From: Algorimicrobium sediminis
GTDB taxonomy: Bacteria > Bacteroidota > Bacteroidia > Flavobacteriales > Flavobacteriaceae
Reading direction: 5' to 3'
DNA length: 64,000 nt
NCBI RefSeq assembly: GCF_042684585.1
Contig: NZ_JBHULS010000006.1
Span: 1-64,000 of the forward strand
Part shown: piece after piece, positions 26,110 to 35,542 of the stretch
Layout of the letters: each line of letters starts with the position of its first letter
Numbering within the stretch: the first letter of the stretch is position 1
Notes under the pieces: model-generated
The model's database searches: none
Seen by the model: the letters and a program-made list of their open reading frames with translations, nothing else
Told to the model about the DNA's origin: nothing
Program-made: the position numbers and the translations under genes

Positions 26110-26173
26110 GTGGTTTTGTTTAAACGGTATTTCAACTTAAATATAGGGCTTTGTTACACTTGTTTTAGGTTAT

Positions 26174-27070
26174 TTATTCGGTTTGCAAGCTTCGTATTCT
26201 ACAAAAATAACCCAATCTATATAAATCGAAAACAAACAAATTAGGAGCCTTATTTTTTGTAAGATATTTGGTAATAGTGGGCTCCATTAATAGCATTATT
26301 TTTCCAAATAATGTATGCAAATACAACTGTTTAAGGAATAAATAATATTTTAAGAGGCGTATGGGTGTTTGTTGGTCGTCATCTGGGTTTAGGATGTTTA
26401 AAGTTTGGAGACTTTGTTTGGTTTTCTCTAAAAAATCCTTGTTGGCATCAATGCCTAAATGATAAACTTCATTGTTGGTATGTTTTACGGCAATGTTGTG
26501 CGCTTTTAAGGTATTACCAAAAACATAGTCCATACCATACCTATGCGCTAAATTGTACTGGTTAGTTTTTAAAAATAAGTTTTTTTTAATAACAAAATTG
26601 GCCGAACAGGTTACGCGATATTCGGACTGTTGCCTAATAGCCGCAGGAACTACTTCGCGTTTACTACCAAATTTAAAACGAAGCGCATTTTCTGGCCTAA
26701 ACTGATTTTTATGGTAAGCTATACCACCAAATATAACAGGTTGATTTTCCTGTAGCAAGGCTATGTAGTTTTCTAAAAAATTGGCCTGTTTGGGCATGAC
26801 ATCGGCATCTAGAAATAGGAGCCATTGGTAGGTGGCTTTTTCGGCTAGTTCTTGTCTGGTTTTCGTTCTGCCAGTATTTGTGGTTCGGGCAATAAAGCTG
26901 CAGTTTTCTATTGTGTTTATTGCTTCATTACTCGCTATTTCACTGCCATTGGAGCCGTCATCTATACAAATAATTTCAAAAGTAATGGCGCTTTTTTGGG
27001 CTTGTGTAACCAATGTTAGCACCAACGGATACACATTATAATTGTATGTAGGAATTAAAATTGAAAGCAT
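26174..27070 (-). CDS. Glycosyltransferase family 2
   Basis: 298 aa. It starts MLSILIPTYNYNVYPLVLTL, followed by IICIDDGSNGSE and LLFLDADVMP (DxD). The GMDYVFGNTLKAHNI segment corresponds to the acceptor loop. It lies 64 bp upstream of the other minus-strand GT2 gene and is probably in the same transcript. Specificity unknown. Confidence 0.92.
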   Translation of the reverse strand: MLSILIPTYNYNVYPLVLTLVTQAQKSAITFEIICIDDGSNGSEIASNEAINTIENCSFIARTTNTGRTKTRQELAEKATYQWLLFLDADVMPKQANFLENYIALLQENQPVIFGGIAYHKNQFRPENALRFKFGSKREVVPAAIRQQSEYRVTCSANFVIKKNLFLKTNQYNLAHRYGMDYVFGNTLKAHNIAVKHTNNEVYHLGIDANKDFLEKTKQSLQTLNILNPDDDQQTPIRLLKYYLFLKQLYLHTLFGKIMLLMEPTITKYLTKNKAPNLFVFDLYRLGYFCRIRSLQTE

Positions 27071-27236
27071 GAGCGCATTACATTCGGTTTGCCAAAGCTA
27101 ATAAATAATTAAACACTTTTGTTATACCTAGCTATTTATAACTTGATGTAATGCTTGGAAAAAGTATATATTAGCACATGTATAATTTATACGTCTTGGC
27201 CATAGGGGGTATATTATTTGTTTCAAGTAAGGTTTT

Positions 27237-28667
27237 ATGCTATTTAACACTGTAGATTTTGCTGTTTTTTTTCCGATTGTCTTTCTGCTTTATTGGTTTG
27301 TTTTTAACAAATCTGTTTGGAGTCAAAATGGGTTTTTAATTCTTTGTAGTTATTTTTTTTATGCTTGTTGGGATTGGCGTTTTTTGGGGCTCATATTTTT
27401 TAGTTCGGCAGTAGATTTTACAGTTGGTAAATTTTTAAAAAATGAAACACGCCAATCACACCGAAAAGCCGCTTTACTGGTAAGTTTGTTGGTTAATCTT
27501 GGAACGCTTGGGTTTTTTAAATACTATAATTTTTTTATTGAAAATTTTCAACAGGTATTTGTTTTGTTTGGAAAAACACTGGAACCGGCAACGCTTCAAA
27601 TTTTATTGCCAGTTGGTATTAGCTTTTACACCTTTCAAACTTTAAGTTATACCATAGATGTTTACCTAAAAAAAATAGAGCCAACCAATAACGGTTTGGC
27701 TTTTTTTGCGTTTGTTAGTTTTTTTCCACAACTGGTAGCTGGTCCTATAGAGCGCGCAAGCAATTTGTTGCCCCAATTTTTAAATAGCCGAACTTTTAAA
27801 TATCATAAAGCCACGACGGGTTTAAAACTGATAGTAATTGGCCTGTTTAAAAAAATGGTAATTGCCGATAACTGCGCACTTGTAGTAAACGAGATTTTTA
27901 GTAACTACCAAAACCACAGTGGAAGCACGTTACTTATGGGCGCTGTTTTTTTTGCATTTCAAATTTATGGCGATTTTTCCGGGTATTCGGATATTGCAAT
28001 TGGAACAGCAAAATTACTGGGATTTGATTTAATGAAAAACTTTAATCTGCCTTATTTGTCTAGAAATTTACGAGAGTTTTGGAGTCGTTGGCACATTTCA
28101 TTATCCACGTGGTTTAGGGACTATGTGTACATTCCTTTAGGTGGCAACAGGGGTTCAAAAACACAGGTAATAAGAAATCTCTTCATTGTGTTTTTGTTAA
28201 GTGGTTTGTGGCATGGTGCTAATTGGACTTTTGTAATTTGGGGTTTTATCCATGCTGTTTTTATAATATTACCCATACTTTTTAACAGGCAAACCAATTA
28301 TAACCATGTAGCTAATTTAGGGCGGGTGTTTCCTACTTTAACAACAGCTTTTAGCATAGCGGGCACATTTTTAATTGTTACATTAGCTTGGGTTTTTTTT
28401 AGGGCAGAAACGGTTACACATGCCTTGTTGTACTTACAGGGTATAGCAAACAGGTCCTTATTTACTATGCCGGCAGTTTCCAAAGGGTTTTTATTGGTGC
28501 TACTTGGTTATATGTGTGTAGAGTGGGTGCAACGCGACAAAAAGCATTTACTAATTATGCCGTGTATACCCTATAAACCACTGCGTATTTTTATTTATTA
28601 CCTGTTGGTATTTTGTATTTTGTATTTTGCTGCAGATGCTCAACCGTTTATTTATTTTCAATTTTAA
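27237..28667 (+). CDS. MBOAT family O-acyltransferase (AlgI-like)
   Basis: 476 aa polytopic membrane protein of the MBOAT family. The segments FFPQLVAGPIERASNLLPQF, FWSRWHISLSTWFRDYVYIP and SGLWHGANWTFVIWG match AlgI/DltB-type acyltransferases. The invariant His is in LWHGANW (about 324-330). It passes acetyl groups across the inner membrane for O-acetylation of a polysaccharide. Its TAA shares bases with the next gene's ATG (TAATG), so the two work as a pair. Position beside the glycosyltransferases suggests the local polysaccharide is O-acetylated. Confidence 0.92.
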   Translation: MLFNTVDFAVFFPIVFLLYWFVFNKSVWSQNGFLILCSYFFYACWDWRFLGLIFFSSAVDFTVGKFLKNETRQSHRKAALLVSLLVNLGTLGFFKYYNFFIENFQQVFVLFGKTLEPATLQILLPVGISFYTFQTLSYTIDVYLKKIEPTNNGLAFFAFVSFFPQLVAGPIERASNLLPQFLNSRTFKYHKATTGLKLIVIGLFKKMVIADNCALVVNEIFSNYQNHSGSTLLMGAVFFAFQIYGDFSGYSDIAIGTAKLLGFDLMKNFNLPYLSRNLREFWSRWHISLSTWFRDYVYIPLGGNRGSKTQVIRNLFIVFLLSGLWHGANWTFVIWGFIHAVFIILPILFNRQTNYNHVANLGRVFPTLTTAFSIAGTFLIVTLAWVFFRAETVTHALLYLQGIANRSLFTMPAVSKGFLLVLLGYMCVEWVQRDKKHLLIMPCIPYKPLRIFIYYLLVFCILYFAADAQPFIYFQF

Positions 28668-29587
28668 TGGCGCGCTTTATAAAACATATTATTTGGTTTT
28701 TAATACCCATCTTTTTGGGTTTCTTAATTGTGGAAGGCTTTTATCGGTTTGTGCCCAATAATTATGCCTTCAAGCATGCCATGATAACCCAAAATAAAGC
28801 GGCTATTGAAACGCTTGTGTTTGGCGATTCGCACACGTTTTATGGTGTAAACCCAAATTACTTCAATTCGCATACGTTTAATTTAGCAAATGTTAGTCAG
28901 ACATTGTATTTCGATACGTTACTCTTTGAAGCCTATGTTGCGGATATGCCTAATTTAAAAACGGTTATACTGGCTGCGGAGTACTCCAATTTAAGTCAGG
29001 AGGATAATACCCAAGAAGATATTTGGCGCAAATATTTTTATGCGCGTTACATGCATTTAAATGTGCCGCTTATTAAACCGTACGATGTAAAAAAATACAG
29101 TTTAGCGCTCACACAAAAGTTTGGTAAAACGGTTGGTTATATGCAAGCTTTCTTAAAAAATAAAACGCTTGTAGGGGCCGATAGTACCGGTTGGGGAAAT
29201 ACGTATAAAAAAGCCATAAGCGCAGCCGATTTGGAAAGGTTAGCAACTATAATTGCCAAAAAGCATGACGATGGCACCGCCGATATTTCAAAAAATATAG
29301 CTCGTTTAGAAACCCTTATAAAAAGCTGTCAAGAAAAAAATATAGCGGTTATTTTGGTTAATATGCCTGTTAGTTTACCTTATTTGCAGAAACTAAATCA
29401 GAACGAGGTTACAGCCATTACAGAAGCAACGCAACAATTGGCAAATAACTACAGCCATGTAACCGCAATCAATTTTTTAGGAGATAGGCGTTTTAAAAGA
29501 GTGCATTTTCACGATGCCGATCATTTAAACCAAGCCGGAGCCGCTTTATGTAGTAACATATTAAATGCGGTTATAAATAAGCCTTAA
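28667..29587 (+). CDS. SGNH-hydrolase-like partner of the MBOAT protein
   Basis: 306 aa from the ATG at 28667. A longer frame upstream overlaps the MBOAT gene and is rejected. One N-terminal membrane anchor (HIIWFLIPIFLGFLIVEGFY) precedes a periplasmic domain with a GDSH motif (VFGDSHTFYG, about 57-66) and a C-terminal DADHLNQAG block supplying the Asp-x-x-His pair. This is the SGNH/AlgX-DltD layout, which completes O-acetyl transfer to the polysaccharide. The 3' end overlaps convergent ftsE by 4 bp. Confidence 0.85.
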   Translation: MARFIKHIIWFLIPIFLGFLIVEGFYRFVPNNYAFKHAMITQNKAAIETLVFGDSHTFYGVNPNYFNSHTFNLANVSQTLYFDTLLFEAYVADMPNLKTVILAAEYSNLSQEDNTQEDIWRKYFYARYMHLNVPLIKPYDVKKYSLALTQKFGKTVGYMQAFLKNKTLVGADSTGWGNTYKKAISAADLERLATIIAKKHDDGTADISKNIARLETLIKSCQEKNIAVILVNMPVSLPYLQKLNQNEVTAITEATQQLANNYSHVTAINFLGDRRFKRVHFHDADHLNQAGAALCSNILNAVINKP

Positions 29588-30264
29588 GCTTTGCGCTGCA
29601 CAACTTCGTATATTTGGTTGTCGTCGCATTTTAATGTCTTACTCGGGTACTTTAAAAGCAAAGCATAATCGTGTGTTGCCATTAAAATAGTATTGCCGTT
29701 TTTGTTTATTTCGCGCAAAACCTCCATAACTTCAACACTGGTTTGCGGGTCCAAATTTCCAGTAGGTTCGTCTGCTAGTATTAGTTCTGGATTGTTTAAA
29801 AGCGCTCGCGCAATGGCAACACGCTGTTGCTCGCCGCCCGAGAGTTCGTGCGGGAATTTAAACCCTTTTGTTTTCATGCCCACTTTATCCAAAACTTCAG
29901 AAATTCGGGTTTCCATATCTTTTTTCACCTTCCAACCTGTAGCTTTTAAAACAAACAGTAAATTGTCGTTTACAGTCCTGTCTGTAAGTAGTTTAAAATC
30001 CTGAAAAACAATACCTAATTTGCGGCGTAAAAACGGAATATCCTTCTCCTTTAGGCCACGTAAGTTAAAGTCCACAATGCTGCCTTCCCCTTTTGTTAGC
30101 GGTAAATCGCCGTAAAGTGTTTTCATAAAACTACTTTTTCCTGTGCCTGTTTTTCCTATTAAATAAACAAAATCACCTTTGTTAATTTCAACATTTACAT
30201 CGGATAAAATTAAATTATCGCCCTGAAAAATAGAAGCATCTTTTAAGTGAAGGATGTGTTGCAT
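29584..30264 (-). CDS. ftsE: Cell division ATP-binding protein FtsE
   Basis: 226 aa ABC ATPase. Walker A is GKTGTGKSS (about 37-45), the signature LSGGEQQRVAIARAL, Walker B LILADEPTGNLDPQTS and the switch His in ATHDYALL. The length and the LRRKLGIVFQDFKLLTDRTV segment match FtsE, which with FtsX regulates periplasmic peptidoglycan hydrolases at the septum. As is common in Bacteroidota, ftsX is not adjacent. A generic LolD-type ATPase is the main alternative. Confidence 0.88.
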   Translation of the reverse strand: MQHILHLKDASIFQGDNLILSDVNVEINKGDFVYLIGKTGTGKSSFMKTLYGDLPLTKGEGSIVDFNLRGLKEKDIPFLRRKLGIVFQDFKLLTDRTVNDNLLFVLKATGWKVKKDMETRISEVLDKVGMKTKGFKFPHELSGGEQQRVAIARALLNNPELILADEPTGNLDPQTSVEVMEVLREINKNGNTILMATHDYALLLKYPSKTLKCDDNQIYEVVQRKA

Positions 30265-30512
30265 AAATGTATAGACTAAATTAAATTGCTTTTTTACCGC
30301 AGGACAAAGTAAGCAAATAAAGCCAAAAAGGGAAAGTAGAATTAAGAAATAGTTTTAAAGCTTTTACGCATTTGTTACTGTTGCTTTCTTTTTTACGAGT
30401 AGGTGCTTATCCCTTCAAAAAAAAACAGCGTTATGCATATAGGGGGTATTCAATTTAATAACTCTGTTTATAATTATAACATAATTCTAACGTTATAAAA
30501 TACATATTAATT

Positions 30513-30520
30513 TATCTTTG
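30513..30520 (+). promoter_or_regulatory. -7 promoter element of the TPR gene
   Basis: TATCTTTG matches TANNTTTG and lies 23 nt before the ATG at 30544. The rest of the 279-bp gap to ftsE shows nothing else. Confidence 0.55.
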
Positions 30521-30543
30521 ATTTTAAATTAAAAAACGGTTTC

Positions 30544-33500
30544 ATGTTTAAAAAAGTGGTTCTTTTCCTTGGTGTTTTAGGTTTTTTTGTAAGCACTAAT
30601 GCCCAACAGTCTCAAGTTTATACCAACAGCTTAATGGATTACCAAAAGGCGGTTGATTTGTATAATAGTAACCAGTATCAGGCGGCGCAAATGTTGTTTA
30701 AAGACTTGAAAAAAGAAGCGCAAACAACTGATTTCGTGGCGGATTACGATTATTATATTGCCAATTGTGCCATTCGGTTAAATCAGAGAAATGCCGATAA
30801 ATTGGTTATGGATTTTGTTGAAAACCATCCTACAAGTACCAAGCGGAATTCGGCCTTTTCCGATGTAGCCGACTATTATTTTGCAAATGGCGACTACCCA
30901 AACGCAAAAAAATGGTACGAGCGTGTTAACGAAAATGATTTATCCAGAAGTCAGCGCGATCGGTTCAGTTTTAACAAAGGTTATGTGGCTTTTGCGACCA
31001 AAGATTATAAAACGGCCAGAAATTATTTGTCGCGGGTAGAAAATTCTGAAACCTACGGTTCTCAAGCCAAGTATTATATTGGTTTTATGGCCTACGAAAC
31101 CGACGATTATAACGAGGCAAGTACCTATTTTGATCAGGTAAGCGAAAAAGCGGGCTATCAAGAAAAGTTGTCGTATTACCAAGCAGATTTAAACTTTAAA
31201 CTAGGTAATTTTAATGAAGCTATAAAATTGGCAAAAGCGCAATTGCCTAAAAGCACAGCAGCCGAAATTTCCGAACTTAATAAAATTATTGGCGAAAGCT
31301 ATTTTAACCAACAAAAATACGCCGAGGCCATACCCTTTTTAACCGCTTACAAGGGTAAAAATGGTAAATGGAACAATACCGATTTTTATCAGTTGGGTTA
31401 TGCTTATTATAAGCAGTCCGATTACGAAAAAGCCATTTCGGAGTTTAATAAAATAATTGATGGTAATAACGCTGTGGCACAAAATGCCTATTATCATCTG
31501 GGGGAAAGTTATATTAACCTCAATAAAAAACAGGAAGCTTTGAATGCTTTTAGAAATGCCTCGCAAATGGATTATGATTTAAAAATACAAGAAGATGCCT
31601 GGCTTAACTATGCAAAAATAAGTTATGAAATTGGTAATCCATACCAATCCGTACCACAAGTGCTTACCAACTACTTGGAACGCTACCCAAACTCGGGTTT
31701 TACGGCAGATATTGAAACCCTTTTAATAGATTCCTACATTACCTCTAAAAACTACCAAGAAGCCTTGCGTTTGTTAGATGGTAAACGCAGTTTTGCCCAT
31801 AAAGAAGCCTTTCAAAAAGTAGCCTTTTACAGAGGCTTGGAACTGTATAACGAAACCAAGTTTCAGGAAGCAGCCAGTATGTTTAGCAAGGCAGTAAACG
31901 AAGCAATTAACGACGTTTACACAGCGCGGGCTACATTTTGGAAAGCAGAAACCGACTATAATTTAGCCAATTATAACAAGGCCTTGATTGGTTTTAAACA
32001 GTTTAAGCAATTTGAAAATGCCCCAGCAACACCAGAATTTAAAAACAGCGATTATCACTTGGCATACACCTACTTTAAATTAAAAAACTATACCAAATCT
32101 AGCGAGTTTTTTAATAGTTATTTGCAGCAATCCAATATAGATCCTATTCGCTTAAACGATACTTATTTGCGCGTAGGCGATGCTCATTTTGTATCTAGTA
32201 ACTACAGCGCAGCTGCCGATGCCTACAACAAAGCGCTTAAATTGAACAAAGTAGATGCCGATTATGCCTTTTTTCAAAAAACATTAAGCCAAGGTTACCA
32301 AGGAAACACCAACCAAAAAATAACAGGTTTGGAGCAGTTTATTGCCAATTATCCAAATTCTACCCTGCGCGATGATGCCATGTACGAACTAGCTAATACC
32401 TATGTTAAGGTAAATAAAACCGATTCGGCAATTGCTTTATATAGCCAATTAACAAGTACGTACCCAATGAGCACGTTTGTTTCTAAAGCCATGTTGCGAA
32501 AAGGCCTAATTTACTACAATGCAGGAAAAAATGAAGACGCTTTAAAGGTGTTTAAACAGGTGGCAAGCGCATTTCCAAATACCCCAGAAGCAAACCAAGC
32601 GGTGTCCACGGTGCGCTTAATTTACATCGATCTAGGTCGCGTAGATAGTTATGCAGCTTGGGTGAATACCTTGGATTATATTACTGTTTCGGATACCGAT
32701 TTAGATAAAGCTACCTACGAGTCTGCAGAAAAGAAATATTTAGACAATAAAACAACCGATGCCATTAAGCAGTTTAATGGGTATTTAAATCAGTTTCCAA
32801 AAGGAATTTATAATCTGCAAGCGCATTTTTATTTGGCACAATTGTATTTTAAGGAAGACTTAAAAGACAATGCGTTACCACATTACGAGGCTGTAACAAA
32901 TGCCACACCTAGCGAATTTACAGAGGTAGCCTTAGCGCGATCTGGGCAAATTTATTTAGAACAAAAAAATTGGTCCAAAGCTATTCCAATTTTAAAGCGC
33001 TTAGAATCCGAATCGCGGTTTCCTCAAAATGTGGTTTATGCGCAATCAAATTTAATGAAAGCGCATTATCAATTAGAGGCCTACAAACAAGCTGTAGCGT
33101 ATGCCGAACAGGTTTTAAAACAAGATAAAATTGACAACAAAATTATAAGCGACGCCTATGTTATTATGGCACGCTCGGCCATGAAAACTGGCAACGAAAG
33201 TAAAGCCAAAACAGCCTATGCTCAAGTAGAAAAAACAGCCACGGGCGAAACAGCTGCAGAAGCGTTTTACTACAAGGCTTACTTCGAAAATAAATCTGGC
33301 AATTTTGAAGCGTCTAATGAGTCGGTTCAAAAACTGGCTAAAGATTTTTCGGGGTATAAATATTACAGTGCTAAAGGTTTGGTGTTAATGGCCAAAAATT
33401 ACCACGCCTTAAACGATGCCTTTCAGGCCACCTATATATTAGAAAGTGTTATTGAAAATTTTACCAGTTATACCGATGTGGTTGCCGAAGCACAACAAAT

Positions 33501-33573
33501 TCTAACAGACATAAAAACAGAGCAGGCTAAAACTAATGCCTCTGTGCAAGAAATAACACCCAATGGTAACTAA
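30544..33573 (+). CDS. Large TPR-repeat periplasmic protein
   Basis: 1009 aa with a signal peptide (1-21) and then tetratricopeptide repeats over almost the whole length, recognisable by recurring Ala/Tyr patterns such as YYIGFMAYETDDYNEASTYF, QLGYAYYKQSDYEKAISEF and EQKNWSKAIPILKRL. It is presumably a periplasmic or outer-membrane-associated scaffold. It is followed after 57 bp by a beta-barrel gene. I recall this TPR-plus-barrel pair as common in Flavobacteriia, with function not established. BamD/YbgF-like roles in envelope assembly are possible but unproven. Confidence 0.85.
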   Translation: MFKKVVLFLGVLGFFVSTNAQQSQVYTNSLMDYQKAVDLYNSNQYQAAQMLFKDLKKEAQTTDFVADYDYYIANCAIRLNQRNADKLVMDFVENHPTSTKRNSAFSDVADYYFANGDYPNAKKWYERVNENDLSRSQRDRFSFNKGYVAFATKDYKTARNYLSRVENSETYGSQAKYYIGFMAYETDDYNEASTYFDQVSEKAGYQEKLSYYQADLNFKLGNFNEAIKLAKAQLPKSTAAEISELNKIIGESYFNQQKYAEAIPFLTAYKGKNGKWNNTDFYQLGYAYYKQSDYEKAISEFNKIIDGNNAVAQNAYYHLGESYINLNKKQEALNAFRNASQMDYDLKIQEDAWLNYAKISYEIGNPYQSVPQVLTNYLERYPNSGFTADIETLLIDSYITSKNYQEALRLLDGKRSFAHKEAFQKVAFYRGLELYNETKFQEAASMFSKAVNEAINDVYTARATFWKAETDYNLANYNKALIGFKQFKQFENAPATPEFKNSDYHLAYTYFKLKNYTKSSEFFNSYLQQSNIDPIRLNDTYLRVGDAHFVSSNYSAAADAYNKALKLNKVDADYAFFQKTLSQGYQGNTNQKITGLEQFIANYPNSTLRDDAMYELANTYVKVNKTDSAIALYSQLTSTYPMSTFVSKAMLRKGLIYYNAGKNEDALKVFKQVASAFPNTPEANQAVSTVRLIYIDLGRVDSYAAWVNTLDYITVSDTDLDKATYESAEKKYLDNKTTDAIKQFNGYLNQFPKGIYNLQAHFYLAQLYFKEDLKDNALPHYEAVTNATPSEFTEVALARSGQIYLEQKNWSKAIPILKRLESESRFPQNVVYAQSNLMKAHYQLEAYKQAVAYAEQVLKQDKIDNKIISDAYVIMARSAMKTGNESKAKTAYAQVEKTATGETAAEAFYYKAYFENKSGNFEASNESVQKLAKDFSGYKYYSAKGLVLMAKNYHALNDAFQATYILESVIENFTSYTDVVAEAQQILTDIKTEQAKTNASVQEITPNGN

Positions 33574-33630
33574 AAGTTATTCAACCCAATGAAAAATTTG
33601 TTTCAATTTTTGCAATTTAAAAACACGTTT

Positions 33631-35385
33631 ATGCGCAAGCACATATATTTTAGCTTTACCGGTTTATGCCTTTTTTCAACCTTGTTTTCCTGGGCACAAG
33701 AACGGGAAAATGATACCTTAAATACCAATGTAATTAATGTGGTAAAACCGTATACACCTACTATTTCCGATGCGTTTAAAGTGAAAGAAACACCCGTACT
33801 GGACGATGGTGTTACCACAGCAAAAAAAGCAGTAGATTATACTATTTTTTCAATTCCAGTTGCCTCTACTTTTACACCGGCAAAAGGAAAGGCGGCGGTT
33901 TTAGACAAACAAAAAGCGCCTAAATTATTCGATAATTATGCTAATTTGGCTTTTGGGAGTTATACCAGTGTTTTAGCCGATTTGTATTTAAATCACGCCA
34001 TTAGTAGAACCGAAAATATTGGAGGGTATTTACAACATCAGTCAGCTCAAGGGGGTATAAATAATTTGTTGCTAGACGATGCTTTTTACAACACCAAACT
34101 ACAAGCCAATTACGAACAAATAAACCGAAATTTAAAATGGGATCTTAATTTGGGCGGCTTACACCAAGTGTATAATTGGCACGGGATGCAGCAGCCATAT
34201 TTTAACGAAACAGATGCCAAAGGTGTCGATGCAGGCCATACGTTTTACGGGGCTAATCTGGGAGGTAGTGTTCAGTTGGAGGATGCTTATTTAAGTAAAG
34301 GCGAAGCACATTTTCAATACTTTGGCGACGATTATGGTTCTGCAGAAAATCATTTTAAAGCCAAACTAATTTCCGATGTCACCATAAAGGACTACGACAT
34401 TAATACCCAATTAACCATCGATTATCTTGGCGGAAGTTTTGATAGAAATTATTTTAATTCGGAAGCCATTAATTACGGTAACTTTAATATTGGCTTGGCA
34501 CCTAGCTACCAATTAGTTCAAGAAGATTTAAGCGTCAATCTAGGCGTCTCTGTTGTGTATTTAAACGATACGGAAGCAAGCGAAAGCAATGTGTATATAT
34601 ACCCTAATATTGCAGCATCCTACCGCCTTGTGGACGAGCTGCTGCTGGTTTATGGTGGTATTGAAGGCGGGTTAACTCAAAATACGTATTACAGCGTGTC
34701 GCAAGAAAATCCGTTCGTGTCGCCAACACTCTTAATACTGCCCACCAATAAACAATATGACGCTTATGTTGGTTTAAAAGGAAAAATTTCAAGCAATATG
34801 GGCTACGATGTAAAAGCATCTTATAGAAGCGAGAAGAACAAGCAGTTGTTTAAAAATAATTTAATTCCTTACGATTTTACGCGTACCGAAGCCTATCAAT
34901 ATGGAAATTCATACGGCCTTGTTTACGATAAAATTACTACCTTATCCGTGGGCGGCAAGTTGCAGGTAGACCTTAATCAGGATTTTACTTTAGCGCTTAC
35001 AGCCAATTATTTTATTTACAATACCGATGCGGAAGCAGAGGCTTGGAATTTACCCAATATGAAAGCGTCATTAATGCTGGATTATCAAATAACAAACAAA
35101 TGGTTTGCAGGTGCTAATTTGTTTTTTGAAGGCGAACGTCAGGCTGTTTCCGGATTTGCTTTTGCCAATAACCCCGCAAATCCAATATTTACAAATAATC
35201 CCTTGCCAATAACACTGGATGGTTTCTTGGATGCAAATGCGCATGTAGGCTACCGCGTAAATAACAGGTTGGATGTGTATGCAAAAGTGAATAATTTGGC
35301 AAATCAAAGTTACCATCGTTGGCTAAATTACCCTGTGCAAACGTTTCAAGCCTTGGTGGGAGCTTCGTATAAATTCGACTTTTAA
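33631..35385 (+). CDS. Outer-membrane beta-barrel protein paired with TPR protein
   Basis: 584 aa from the ATG at 33631. The frame extends to 33589 but only the later start places the signal peptide (KHIYFSFTGLCLFSTLFSWAQ) at the N-terminus. A short plug-like lead (NVVKPYTPTISDAFKVKETP) is followed by many amphipathic strands and a TonB-receptor-like last strand ending GASYKFDF. A full TonB plug domain is missing, so it is better called a barrel protein than a receptor. Probably co-transcribed with the TPR gene and ended by a clear terminator. Confidence 0.82.
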   Translation: MRKHIYFSFTGLCLFSTLFSWAQERENDTLNTNVINVVKPYTPTISDAFKVKETPVLDDGVTTAKKAVDYTIFSIPVASTFTPAKGKAAVLDKQKAPKLFDNYANLAFGSYTSVLADLYLNHAISRTENIGGYLQHQSAQGGINNLLLDDAFYNTKLQANYEQINRNLKWDLNLGGLHQVYNWHGMQQPYFNETDAKGVDAGHTFYGANLGGSVQLEDAYLSKGEAHFQYFGDDYGSAENHFKAKLISDVTIKDYDINTQLTIDYLGGSFDRNYFNSEAINYGNFNIGLAPSYQLVQEDLSVNLGVSVVYLNDTEASESNVYIYPNIAASYRLVDELLLVYGGIEGGLTQNTYYSVSQENPFVSPTLLILPTNKQYDAYVGLKGKISSNMGYDVKASYRSEKNKQLFKNNLIPYDFTRTEAYQYGNSYGLVYDKITTLSVGGKLQVDLNQDFTLALTANYFIYNTDAEAEAWNLPNMKASLMLDYQITNKWFAGANLFFEGERQAVSGFAFANNPANPIFTNNPLPITLDGFLDANAHVGYRVNNRLDVYAKVNNLANQSYHRWLNYPVQTFQALVGASYKFDF

Positions 35386-35413
35386 TAAAAACCTGAAATT
35401 AGCTATGTAACAT

Positions 35414-35440
35414 AAAAGTGCTCCAAATGGGGCACTTTTT
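35414..35440 (+). terminator. Intrinsic terminator
   Basis: AAAAGTGC-TCC pairs with GG-GGCACTTTT around AAAT, followed by a T-rich run, directly after the barrel gene. Confidence 0.85.
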
Positions 35441-35542
35441 TTATTTTTCTTAAAAGCTATTTTGTTTACAAAGTGTTTTGTTTTAAGTTTATTACCGAAA
35501 AAAAATAATAAATTAATTAACGCTTTTGCACGCCAACGCCAT

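Noticed and set aside
33603..33818. Antisense frame at the start of the outer-membrane barrel gene
   Set aside because: It lies wholly opposite the signal peptide and plug-like region of a convincing gene.
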